A stretch of DNA of 64,000 nt from the NCBI GenBank assembly GCA_016721425.1, contig JADKID010000005.1, positions 749,295 through 813,294 of the forward strand, written 5' to 3'. Shown one piece after another: positions 16,064-24,060 of the stretch; positions within the stretch are counted from its first letter, which is position 1, and every line of letters starts with the position of its first letter. Origin of the DNA: Bryobacterales bacterium (GTDB taxonomy: Bacteria; Acidobacteriota; Terriglobia; Bryobacterales; Bryobacteraceae). Both the position numbers and the translations under genes were made by a program. The notes below the pieces were generated by a model, which saw only the letters and a list, made by a program, of their open reading frames with translations, was not told the origin of the DNA and did not search any database.

Positions 16064-18553
16064 TTACATCCCCCTGACAATATCTTCAAGCTGTCGAGCC
16101 AGGGTCTGATAGTCTTCTCCCTCCAGGCGGAGAGGTGCGCCGATACGGACACGAACGATGCCAGGCCGGGGAAACAGCCAACCCGGGCGCAGCACGCGGT
16201 TGGATCCGCGGATGCGGATCGGCACCACCGGCGTCTTGAGGCGCGAGGCCATCATGACCGCGCCCGCCTGGAAATGTCCGATGTTCTCGTCCAGACTGTG
16301 CTTGCCCTCTGGGAAGATCAGCGGGCACCAGCCCTCCTCCACCAGTTCCCCGATGTAGCGCAACGATTGCCGCGTGCCGGCCTCTCGCTGCGGGATCGGC
16401 ACGGCGTTGAACATCAGGCACGAGAGCCAGTAGTTCAGGCTGCTGGTGAACCACGAAAACAGACCGTACTTGCGCCAATCGTAGTGCGCCGCGAAAAACT
16501 CCTTGCGCATGGTGGGCGCCAGCTTGTGCCGCCACGTCCACGGCATGGCGATGAAGAGCACCGGGCCGTCGAAGTAGCCCTGGTGATTGGCGGCGAAGAT
16601 GACAGGCCCCTCGATGCCGGCCAGGTTCTCGCGGCCCTCCACTTTCACCCAGGCGAAGAGCCGCACCAGGTTCAGCACCCAGAGATTCAGGTGGAAGATA
16701 CGGTGCCACAGCGCCCATTTGCTGCGATTCCAGCGTGGAAATTCGAATGGCTCCGGATGCGTGGTGGCGGCGGCCGGATTGCGGCGCAACGCATCGAGAT
16801 CGGCAACCGTGCGGGCGCCGGCAAAGATGTTCTCGTCGACAGGCGCGCCGATCTGTTGCTCGAGTGCCACCATCAGCTCCACGCGGTCCAGCGAAGAGAG
16901 GCCCAGATCGTCGAGCGACGTGTTGGCATCTAGGGTTCGGCCCGACGTCCATTTGGCCAGCAACGATTCCACGCCGTCGGGACTCGCCGTAGGCGCGGCG
17001 GCGGGCAGATCTCCCATGATTTGCGCGCGAATCGCCCGGCGCTTGAGTTTGCGGGTGCCCTCCGTGCGAGGTAGTTCCGGGGCGCTCCAGATCGTGTACC
17101 CGCGCACCCTCTGGTGCTCCTCCAGCGTGGCATTGGCCTGCCGGATCACGTCCTCGCCAGTGATGCCCGCCGCCAGGATGAGCACCGCATGGATCCGCTC
17201 GCCGCCGTCCATCTTCAGGCCGATGGCGGCGCAATCCTGCACGCCCGGCACCGCGTGGAGCACCCGCTCAACGTCTTCCGGAAAGACGTTGCGGCCGTCA
17301 GGCAGGACGATCATTTCCTTCTTGCGGCCCTTGATCATCAGCCGCCCGGATTCATCCAGTTCGCCGATGTCGCCCGTGTGGAACCAGCCGTCCTCGAACG
17401 CCTCCGCCGTCGCTTCCGGATTGTTGTAGTACCCGGCCGTGACGTTGCCGCCGCGCACCAGCACCTCGCCGTCCGGCGCAATTCGCAATTGCACACCGGC
17501 AATCGGCTTGCCCACCGTGCCGCGTTTGGAATGGAACGGATGGTTCAGAGTAACGATGGGCGCCGCCTCGGTGAGGCCATATCCTTGAATGACGGCCCAG
17601 CCCAGATTGCCCCAGTACTCTTCCAGCTTGGGATCCAGCGCCGCCCCTCCGACGATGAAGCTCCAGAACTTCATGCCAAAGAGATTGTGGGCCCGGCGAT
17701 AGCGCCACCAGCGCTTCCAGAACTTCTCGCCGTCCGGCGCCGCCTGTGCGGTTTCCGGCGCCAGACCGCTGAGATACTCCTTCAGCACGTCGAGAATCTT
17801 CGGCACGCACACCAGCACGGAGATGCGGCGCGACTTGATCTGCCGCATGATCTCCTGTGGATTCTGGCTGCGCTGGAAGACAACCGTACCCTGAATCATC
17901 GGCGGAATGAAGATCGCCATGGCCTGGCCGAACATGTGGCTGAGCGGCAACAGATTCAGAAAGCGGATCGGCGAAAAGGGCCGCGCGTACTTACGGTATT
18001 TGAGCACCTCGCGCTCCACCGGGACAATGTTGGCGAGGATGTTCTGGTGCGTGATCACCACGCCTTTGGGCTCGGCCGTGGCGCCTGAGGTGAAGAGAAT
18101 CTCCGCCGTGTCGCCGGCCGCGGCGGGCGTCTCTTCCACCTCGGTGTCGCCGGTCTTCCAATCGAGCTCAGAGAGCAGCCACACCGGCGTGCCGGAGGCG
18201 CGCGGGCCGCACTTCATCTCGTCGCCGATCACGATAGCCTTCGGCTGCAGGATCTTCTCGACGCGATCGAGAAACTCCAGCGAGTGCTTCTCGTCGATGG
18301 GCGCAACGGCCACTCCGCGCAACACACAGCCCCAGAAGGCGGCTACCCACGCGGGCCTGTTCTCGCTCCAGAGGATGATGCGATCGCCGCGCCCCACATC
18401 GTGTGCCTGCAACAGCGCGGCAAAGTTGCGGGATGCTCGCGCCAGGTCGGCATAGCTGTAGGAGCGCGGCCGGAAGCCATCGTCGTAGACGAGGTACTCG
18501 CCCTCCTGGCTCGTCACACTGTGAAAGTAGTCGAGAAGTGTCTCGCGGACCAT
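16064..18553 (-). CDS. Three-domain acyl-AMP ligase / acyl carrier protein / acyltransferase
   Basis: 829 residues carrying three activities in one chain. Residues 1-520 are an AMP-forming acyl ligase: P-loop EILFTSGATAEPKGVVITH (151-169), YGLTEAAP, TGDIGELDESGRLMIKGR and the C-terminal hinge lysine region. Residues ~525-600 resemble an acyl carrier domain with the phosphopantetheine serine in DDLGLSSLDRVEL. Residues ~610-829 are a PlsC-type acyltransferase with NHQGYFDGP (HX4D) and FPEGKHS. A self-contained route is implied: activate a fatty acid, load it on the tethered carrier, transfer it to a lysophospholipid or other acceptor. Related to Aas, which pairs ligase and acyltransferase, but here with a carrier domain between and the reverse order. 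GGAG lies before ATG 18553. Coupled downstream to the TPR gene. Confidence 0.85.
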   Translation of the reverse strand: MVRETLLDYFHSVTSQEGEYLVYDDGFRPRSYSYADLARASRNFAALLQAHDVGRGDRIILWSENRPAWVAAFWGCVLRGVAVAPIDEKHSLEFLDRVEKILQPKAIVIGDEMKCGPRASGTPVWLLSELDWKTGDTEVEETPAAAGDTAEILFTSGATAEPKGVVITHQNILANIVPVEREVLKYRKYARPFSPIRFLNLLPLSHMFGQAMAIFIPPMIQGTVVFQRSQNPQEIMRQIKSRRISVLVCVPKILDVLKEYLSGLAPETAQAAPDGEKFWKRWWRYRRAHNLFGMKFWSFIVGGAALDPKLEEYWGNLGWAVIQGYGLTEAAPIVTLNHPFHSKRGTVGKPIAGVQLRIAPDGEVLVRGGNVTAGYYNNPEATAEAFEDGWFHTGDIGELDESGRLMIKGRKKEMIVLPDGRNVFPEDVERVLHAVPGVQDCAAIGLKMDGGERIHAVLILAAGITGEDVIRQANATLEEHQRVRGYTIWSAPELPRTEGTRKLKRRAIRAQIMGDLPAAAPTASPDGVESLLAKWTSGRTLDANTSLDDLGLSSLDRVELMVALEQQIGAPVDENIFAGARTVADLDALRRNPAAATTHPEPFEFPRWNRSKWALWHRIFHLNLWVLNLVRLFAWVKVEGRENLAGIEGPVIFAANHQGYFDGPVLFIAMPWTWRHKLAPTMRKEFFAAHYDWRKYGLFSWFTSSLNYWLSCLMFNAVPIPQREAGTRQSLRYIGELVEEGWCPLIFPEGKHSLDENIGHFQAGAVMMASRLKTPVVPIRIRGSNRVLRPGWLFPRPGIVRVRIGAPLRLEGEDYQTLARQLEDIVRGM

Positions 18554-19163
18554 ACCGGCTCCGGGCGTTACTGAATGGTGCTGGATCCTCGGTGCCCATA
18601 TCCTCTGGCAGCACGTTGCGGTTGATGTGATTGTCCAGGTTGATGACGTAGGTTTCCGGCGCGTCGATCAACACCGGCGAGTGCGTCGCGCAGATGATGC
18701 GCATCTTCCGCTGATCCACGAGTTCCATCATCATCTTCACGATACGCTGCTGATTGGAGACCGAGAGCGCCATCTCCGGTTCGTCGAGCAGCAAGGTGGT
18801 GCCCTCGGGCAGCGATGGGAATGTCTCCCGGAACATAGAGAGCATCACCTGGCCGTGGCTGGCCATTTGGACGAACTCTTTCATCTGCGGATTATTCTCG
18901 AAAAGCTCCAGGTGCATGCGCGGGTTGTGTTGTTCGGCATCAAAGAGAAAGACCTGGGGCGGCTCGATCTTCTGTTCCCACCGGTAAGCGAAGCCTTCTA
19001 CCTCTTTGCCTTGCAGCGCATAGGAGATGGAGTGGAGCAACGTGGACTTGCCGCTACCGTTCTCGCCAGTGAGTAGGATCAAAGGGTGGGAGAGATCCAC
19101 AATCATCGGCATGTGGAAGTTCAAGTTGACGAAAATCGGGTGCGAGAGAATTTTGAGGAACAT
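18168..19163 (-). CDS. AAA-type ABC-like ATPase with an out-of-frame C-terminal run-on
   Basis: The credible part is residues 1-200: beta strand and Walker A (LILLTGENGSGKSTLL), a Q-loop-like region, a weak signature, Walker B TTLLLDEPEMALS and the H-switch RIICATHSPVLIDAPE. This is the single-domain ATPase type (about 200-250 residues) used in DNA repair, toxin-antitoxin or housekeeping roles; the function is not assigned. From about 18560 the frame runs 390 bases into the ligase gene, giving an unnatural arginine-rich tail. In another frame a TAA lies at 18568-18570, 15 bases before the ligase ATG, so a single indel near the 3' end probably destroyed the natural stop. The start ATG (19163) shares its CATG with the divergent lipoprotein gene. 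Confidence 0.65.
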   Translation of the reverse strand: MFLKILSHPIFVNLNFHMPMIVDLSHPLILLTGENGSGKSTLLHSISYALQGKEVEGFAYRWEQKIEPPQVFLFDAEQHNPRMHLELFENNPQMKEFVQMASHGQVMLSMFRETFPSLPEGTTLLLDEPEMALSVSNQQRIVKMMMELVDQRKMRIICATHSPVLIDAPETYVINLDNHINRNVLPEDMGTEDPAPFSNARSRYGPRDTSRLLSQCDEPGGRVPRLRRWLPAALLQLCRPGASIPQLCRAVAGTRCGARRSHHPLEREQARVGSRLLGLCVARSGRCAHRREALAGVSRSRREDPAAEGYRDRRRDEVRPARLRHAGVAAL

Positions 19164-20355
19164 GCAGGGAGAAGAATTCCAGGATAGCAGCCTGGCCAGC
19201 AGAGCTACCGCCTCTGTAGTGGTATGCCTGGTGCTGCTGGGTGGTTGCGCGGCGCACAGGAAGGCCGGGATGAGTTGGACTCTGAAACCGGCGCCGCGAG
19301 GTCATATACTGGCGCCGCCCGGAGCCGATCCGCGGAAAGACGTGTTCGTAATCAAGGCCGCGCGCAGCGCGCGAAATTTTTTGGGCTCTGCCTGCACCCT
19401 GGAAACTAACGAGGTATCGCTGCAATGGCGTGGCCACGACGCCAAGTTCCGCGCGAACGTTGTGTCTCTCGCGCCGCTGCCCGGCTCGCTCGCCACAGCT
19501 ACGCGGCCCGACGGCAGCACGGCGCCGCTCGGGGGCCAGACTGTCATCACCAGCAACTGGTTTGAAGAGATCCTGCGCCCGGCACTGCAGAAGCAGGTGA
19601 CGGCGGGTTGCCTCACCGCCGCCGAACTCGCCGCCCTGGACCGCCGTTTGATTGACCATCTTGCGTTGCCGTCGGCCGCCCTGTACCGCCTGCGCTTCGG
19701 CGAATTCACATTGAACGGCTACGTGGACGTGACGGACCAATTCCGCTTGCGCACCGTGGAGCCTGTGCGCGAGCATGGCGCCGTGATCGGTTATCTGACC
19801 TCTTTCTATCTGCTGGCAAAAGCGCCGGACGGCGGCGTGCTGGTGAGCGCCGGCGACTCGGAGACCAACATCCAGGCCAGGCTCACCGCCGGCAAAGCAT
19901 CGGATTCTGAGCTGTTGCACCTGCCAGCCGGCGCGACTTGGCTGCGCCTGTTCTTCCGCACATGGAGCAGCACGCAGGACCGGCGCATCGCGCTGATAGC
20001 CGCGCCGAGTGCGGCGGAGCGGGAGCGTGCGTCCAGGGAGTTCGAAGCTGATCCGGAGGGCTACTGCGCGGGTGCGGCCAAAACGCGCGGCGTAGCGTGC
20101 GTTTCCGTGCCAGAAGAGATGGTTTTGGGGCCGGAATTGCGCGTTTTTGCACGCGGAAGCGACGCTTTTGCACCCGTTGGGGGCACATTGAACGACGTCC
20201 TGCGCGGCGCCGGACTGCGCGACCCGAAGACGGCGCTGGCGACGCTGCAGGTGCTGCGGCCCTACGAGGGCAAACTGGTTCCGATCAACTTCGACAGGAC
20301 GAAGACGGAGATCCTGGGCCTGGTGCTGATCGGCGGCGAACAGATCACCTGGTGA
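19162..20355 (+). CDS. Predicted lipoprotein of unknown function
   Basis: 397 residues from ATG 19162 (GAGG just upstream). The N-terminus SVVVCLVLLGGCAAHRK is a type II signal peptide with lipobox LLGGC, so the mature protein is probably a lipoprotein. I do not recognise the body. The C-terminal part (FARGSDAFAPVGGTLNDVLRG to the end) has the look of a beta-grasp or SLBB-like fold but this is a weak impression. A middle region WLRLFFRTWSSTQDRR is conserved-looking. The gene is divergent from the ATPase gene with overlapping start codons and convergent with the DUF1080 gene (11-base overlap of 3' ends). Confidence 0.65.
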   Translation: MQGEEFQDSSLASRATASVVVCLVLLGGCAAHRKAGMSWTLKPAPRGHILAPPGADPRKDVFVIKAARSARNFLGSACTLETNEVSLQWRGHDAKFRANVVSLAPLPGSLATATRPDGSTAPLGGQTVITSNWFEEILRPALQKQVTAGCLTAAELAALDRRLIDHLALPSAALYRLRFGEFTLNGYVDVTDQFRLRTVEPVREHGAVIGYLTSFYLLAKAPDGGVLVSAGDSETNIQARLTAGKASDSELLHLPAGATWLRLFFRTWSSTQDRRIALIAAPSAAERERASREFEADPEGYCAGAAKTRGVACVSVPEEMVLGPELRVFARGSDAFAPVGGTLNDVLRGAGLRDPKTALATLQVLRPYEGKLVPINFDRTKTEILGLVLIGGEQITW

Positions 20356-20971
20356 GTTTGAAGTTGCGGAAGCTGGCGGTATTGAAAAAGCTGCCGAGGC
20401 CGATGCGGCCCGCGCCGAGGCTGAGATCAATGCCTTTCAGCGACGCGCTGGTCTGCCCGTTTACCCAACATTCCACCAGGCCCTTGCCCGCGTCGTAGCG
20501 CACTTTGACGTTGTGCCAGTCCGAGCCGACGAGTGTTCCTGGGCCAGCGGTAGGGCTGATGCGGACCCTATCGCCGCCGTAGCAGTGGAAGATGCCGTTG
20601 TGTACTTCCACCTTGCCGGCCGCGTCATCCGAGAGATGAACGTAGTTGAAGTAGCCGTCCTTCTGCCAGGCGTAGACGAGAATGAGTGAATTCTTTGGGC
20701 CTGGGGGCTTGACGTCAACCTCGATGGAGAAGTTGCCGATGGGTTCAGTCTCGGCGAGTGCAAACTGAATGGGGCGGCGAGGATCGGCCTGTTGCGGACG
20801 CGCTGTTTTCAGGTGCAGAATCTGCCCGTCTACCATCCAGTCGGCGGCTTGGATCACTGCCCACGAATGGCCGAAGACGTTGATCTTCTCGGCCAGCGGC
20901 GGGGTTTTGGGCGGCGCGGCAAAAACGGCGGGCAGGGCTATGGGGAGGGCGAGGAGGCTGCGGCGTTGCAT
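20345..20971 (-). CDS. DUF1080-like (3-keto-disaccharide hydrolase fold) secreted protein
   Basis: 208 residues with an N-terminal export signal (RRSLLALPIALPAVFAAPP). The body has the concanavalin-like jelly-roll pattern of DUF1080 proteins: ADWMVDGQILHLKTA, FSIEVDVKPPGPKNSLILVY, YFNYVHLSDDAAGKVEVHNG, GSDWHNVKVRYDAGKGLVEC, GRIGLGSFFNTASFRNFKL. DUF1080 members bind or cleave glycans, some as 3-keto-glycoside hydrolases, but catalytic residues cannot be identified here. The start overlaps the end of the hydrolase gene by 34 bases, so the two are co-transcribed. Confidence 0.7.
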   Translation of the reverse strand: MQRRSLLALPIALPAVFAAPPKTPPLAEKINVFGHSWAVIQAADWMVDGQILHLKTARPQQADPRRPIQFALAETEPIGNFSIEVDVKPPGPKNSLILVYAWQKDGYFNYVHLSDDAAGKVEVHNGIFHCYGGDRVRISPTAGPGTLVGSDWHNVKVRYDAGKGLVECWVNGQTSASLKGIDLSLGAGRIGLGSFFNTASFRNFKLTR

Positions 20972-21762
20972 GCGTTCATCATAAAGGTTCGCAGCCTCTC
21001 GCGATATGCGGCGCCGGCTGTGGCGGCGATGTCGTTGTGATGGGCGCTTGCCACGGCCCAGAACTCCTTGGGTGATGGGGCCGCGGCAAGGACCTCCTGG
21101 CCCAGTGCAAAGTCGATGACTTCATCATCGGTCCCATGGATGATGAGCAGAGGCGCGCGCAGCGCGCGGATTTTTTTTCCGGTATCGAAACCCCAGACGA
21201 GAATGGGTCCAAGCACGGGCAGCACGCGGGCGGCCACGGCCCGGGCCGATGGGAAGGGCGCCTCCAGGATGAGGCCGGCGCAGAGCCGGCGGGCGGCGAG
21301 ATCCGTGGCAACCGAGGTGCCCAGCGACTCACCATGCAGGATGATCTGCCCGGCTGTCCAACCCTGCGCGAGCAGCCAGTGATAGGCGGCATCGGCGTCG
21401 CGGTAGAGACCCTGTTCCGTGGGCCGGCCGTCGCTCCGGCCATAGCCGCGGTAGTCGGGAACCAGCACGGCGTTGCCGGCAGCGGCGATTTCCAGCATGG
21501 CGGCGGCGCGGTGGGTGACGTTGCCGGCATTGCCGTGGAGGAACAGGGTGACTGCCTTGGCTCCGGCTAGCGGTTTCCACCACGCGTGAATTTTGACCCC
21601 ATCTGAGGTGGTGAGCCAGACATCCTGGGCGCCCACGGCCGACTGCGTGGTCCAGTCTCCTCCCGGGTACTGCATCGGGAAGAAGGCGCTACGATTGGCC
21701 AGCCACGCCAAGGCAGCAACGGCGGCGAGGAGGAGCGCAAGAATGAAACCCGTTTTGTTCAT
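20938..21762 (-). CDS. Alpha/beta hydrolase, membrane-anchored (ABHD13/Bem46-like)
   Basis: 274 residues from ATG 21762, chosen because it gives an N-terminal membrane anchor (GFILALLLAAVAALAWLA); a longer in-frame start at 21807 adds 15 residues with no signal. The catalytic set is visible: oxyanion motif LFLHGNAGNV, nucleophile elbow GESLGTS, acid in HGTDDEVI and histidine in ASAHHNDI. DYRGYGRSDGRPTEQGLYRD is typical of the Bem46/YsgF group. Serine hydrolases of this type act on small esters or lipids; the substrate is unknown. Its 3' end overlaps the DUF1080 gene by 34 bases. Confidence 0.85.
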   Translation of the reverse strand: MNKTGFILALLLAAVAALAWLANRSAFFPMQYPGGDWTTQSAVGAQDVWLTTSDGVKIHAWWKPLAGAKAVTLFLHGNAGNVTHRAAAMLEIAAAGNAVLVPDYRGYGRSDGRPTEQGLYRDADAAYHWLLAQGWTAGQIILHGESLGTSVATDLAARRLCAGLILEAPFPSARAVAARVLPVLGPILVWGFDTGKKIRALRAPLLIIHGTDDEVIDFALGQEVLAAAPSPKEFWAVASAHHNDIAATAGAAYRERLRTFMMNACNAAASSPSP

Positions 21763-21796
21763 CTCACATCCAACCGCGCAGAGGTGGAATTGCTCC

Positions 21797-22012
21797 ATGT
21801 CTGGCAAGATCGCATTGCTCTGGGAAGCTCTGGGACGCTTGTGGTGCCATCGGTTTCATTCTGCGCCAATGTGGCCCATCCATGGGTACTATCGCTGTGC
21901 CGACTGCCACCGGACTTACCCCGTGGCGTGGGCGAACCGTACGGCAGCTGAGGTGCTGGTGATGCCCGCCGCCGGCAATCGCCCGACGGGAGACGTTCGC
22001 CGGGCTGCGTAA
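21797..22012 (+). CDS. Small zinc-ribbon-like protein
   Basis: 71 residues from ATG 21797. The central part WPIHGYYRCADCHRTYPVAW carries a single CxxC pair with nearby His residues (CHRFHS upstream and CHRTY), which could make one metal knuckle. Codon usage and natural composition (MSGKIALLWEALGRLWCHRF) support it as a real gene rather than a shadow. I recall similar short proteins with an MWPI-G-Y-C--C motif in Acidobacteriota but not a function. It is divergent from the alpha/beta hydrolase gene (34 bases apart). Confidence 0.55.
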   Translation: MSGKIALLWEALGRLWCHRFHSAPMWPIHGYYRCADCHRTYPVAWANRTAAEVLVMPAAGNRPTGDVRRAA

Positions 22013-22046
22013 CCCGGTTTTCGGGACCTGCTCGTTTCCAACCGGG
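22013..22046. terminator. Possible bidirectional hairpin between convergent genes
   Basis: CCCGGTT (22013-22019) and AACCGGG (22040-22046) with a 20-base loop, located between the ends of the small zinc-ribbon gene and the HTH-TPR gene. The left arm is followed by TTTCGGG but there is no long T run, so the assignment is weak. Confidence 0.3.
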
Positions 22047-22070
22047 CCGCAAAACTCGATCGAGGCGTGG

Positions 22071-23837
22071 TCACTGGCCGCCCTTGGCCGGTGCGCCAGG
22101 CAGACCCATTCGCCTCAACAGGGCCTGGAATCTCGGCTCTGCCCGCAACGGGTCAAACAGGGGATCAACGCCGATCCACTTCAGCGGCAGGCTCCGTTCC
22201 TCAATTGCTTTTTCGAGCCAGCCCAACGCTTCAGCCGTTTCCCCCAGCCCGAGCGGCACAAACGCCAGAGTATAAGGAGAGACATATTCGCGGCGGCCGC
22301 GCGCCAGCAGGTTTTCCTGCAGAGCCCTTGCGCTGGCCCGGTCTCCTGACAATCCGTACGCCATCCCGAGTAGGCCGGCGTCGATGTGCGCGCCACCCAG
22401 CTCTTGCGCGCGCTTCAGCTCGGCGACTGCCTCCGCGTACAAGCCCTTCGCCAGATAAGCCTTACCCAGGTCCTTATGCGCGTTGGCAAACTGCGGATAC
22501 TCCGAGATCGCCTTCCGAAACTTCTCTGCGGCCGGATCAAGGCGCCGTGAGAAGTAGTAGACGTGTCCCTGGTTATTGGTAATGATCGGAGACAGCGGGT
22601 CAAGATCGGCCGCCCGGATCAGCTCCTTTTCCTCTTCCTCGAACTGCGCTACGGCGGCCAGATACTCGCTGTACCAGTGGTGGGCATCGGCGTTACCGTC
22701 GTTCAGTTCCAGGGCTCGCCGGAAGTGCTGCCTGGCCAGCCCCCACTCCCAGCTATAGTCGCCCTCTACCTGGGCTAAAGCGTTCCACGCTTCCGATAGC
22801 GTCTCATCCAGCTCCAGCGCCTTTCGAGCTGCCGCCATTGCTTTGGACGCGCACTCGGCCGGGGGCGCCGGCACATAGTAGCTGCGCATCGCGTAGCTTT
22901 CAGCCAGACCCGCATAGGCGAGGGCGTATGCCGGGTCGTCTGCGATTGCCCGCTGGAAGTACTCGATCGCTTGGGTCAGGCCGCCTTCCGTGCGCCGGTT
23001 CCAGTGATACCGTCCGCGCAGGTAGTTGCGATGCGCTTCGGGGTTCGCCGTGGGCGATCGCTCTGGATTGGGCCGCGGCGGCCGGCTCAAGCGAAGGCGG
23101 AGCCTGGCCGCTATCTCTTGCGCAATTTGGTCCTGCAGCGTGAGCACGTCGGCCAGCTTGCGGTCAAAACGCTCCCCCCAGATCTGCGTGTTGTCCCGGA
23201 TATCCACCAGTTCCACGCTGACGATGAGATCCTGCCCCTTCTGTGTCACTCGTCCGGTCAGCACCGCCTCAACGTTCAGCAAGCGCCCGGCCTCTTGCGC
23301 ATCCAGGACCCGGCCCTTCATGCGCGCCACTGCGGCGTGAGCGATCACCCTGACATGGATTCCCTCCAGGCGGGAGAGCCTCCGCGTGATGCTCTCCGGC
23401 AATCCTTCGATGAGGTACTCGGTATTGGCGTCACTGCCCTCGTTGACGAATGGAAGTACCGCCAGCGACTCCACCGGCGCAGGCCGCCGCCCGATTGGCA
23501 GCATCCAGAACGCTAGCGCCACCACGGCCAGTGCGCCGGCCCCGTAGAGCCACCAACGAAGCCATGGCGGCCACACATTGATTTTTGGTTCGGGGCACCC
23601 GTCCAGAGGTTTGCCCCGGGCTGCCAGCCATTCGTCCAACTCCTTGGTGTGGGCGTAGACAGTCCAGCCGCCCGCATGCTCATGACGCCGGACCGGCAGT
23701 TGCTCCCCCTGCTCCCAGCGCTGCACCGTCCGTACGGAAGTGTTGAGATAGACGGCCACTTCTTTCCAGGAGTTCAGCCGTTTCGGCACACGTTCCTGGA
23801 AGGCCACCGGCGCCGGCCGCTGTTTCAGAAACCCCAT
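22071..23837 (-). CDS. HTH-domain, membrane-spanning TPR regulator
   Basis: 588 residues. Residues ~18-75 are a MerR/excisionase-like helix-turn-helix (LNSWKEVAVYLNTSVRTVQR, then WEQGEQLPVRRHEH). Residues ~93-112 are a membrane helix (WWLYGAGALAVVALAFWML). Residues ~120-250 form a FlgO/TolB-like domain (SLAVLPFVNEGSDANTEYLI, VEAVLTGRVTQKGQDLIVSV, DNTQIWGERFDRK). The rest is a run of TPR units (LAESYAMRSYYV, ARKALELDETLSEAWNALA, FRKAISEYPQFANAHKDLG). This CadC-like layout, DNA-binding domain inside and sensory domain outside, is common and multi-copy in Acidobacteriota; the regulated genes are unknown. Divergent from the subtilase gene, 223 bases apart, which is a natural target candidate. Confidence 0.8.
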   Translation of the reverse strand: MGFLKQRPAPVAFQERVPKRLNSWKEVAVYLNTSVRTVQRWEQGEQLPVRRHEHAGGWTVYAHTKELDEWLAARGKPLDGCPEPKINVWPPWLRWWLYGAGALAVVALAFWMLPIGRRPAPVESLAVLPFVNEGSDANTEYLIEGLPESITRRLSRLEGIHVRVIAHAAVARMKGRVLDAQEAGRLLNVEAVLTGRVTQKGQDLIVSVELVDIRDNTQIWGERFDRKLADVLTLQDQIAQEIAARLRLRLSRPPRPNPERSPTANPEAHRNYLRGRYHWNRRTEGGLTQAIEYFQRAIADDPAYALAYAGLAESYAMRSYYVPAPPAECASKAMAAARKALELDETLSEAWNALAQVEGDYSWEWGLARQHFRRALELNDGNADAHHWYSEYLAAVAQFEEEEKELIRAADLDPLSPIITNNQGHVYYFSRRLDPAAEKFRKAISEYPQFANAHKDLGKAYLAKGLYAEAVAELKRAQELGGAHIDAGLLGMAYGLSGDRASARALQENLLARGRREYVSPYTLAFVPLGLGETAEALGWLEKAIEERSLPLKWIGVDPLFDPLRAEPRFQALLRRMGLPGAPAKGGQ

Positions 23838-24060
23838 CGCTCACCTGCCCGGTCTTGGATTGGGGAGTAAGACATCCGAATTGTAAGCGGCATTTTTTGC
23901 GGGAGCAAGGGGCCATTCGCCAGGTTGGCGCAATTCCGCCGTTAGCTTGGCACGCTATGTCGCACCGGCGGCGCAAGTTGTCGTGCCGGGATCTCGAGCG
24001 TTGCGCTGTATACCGGAGAACGGAGCGGCCTTTCGCGCGCTCCATGGAAAGGAGTTTCAC

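Noticed and set aside
16086..17234. A 382-codon minus-strand frame overlapping the ligase/acyltransferase
   Set aside because: Out-of-frame reading of the same strand. Arg/Gly/His/Pro-rich and without motifs, while the real frame shows three recognisable domains.
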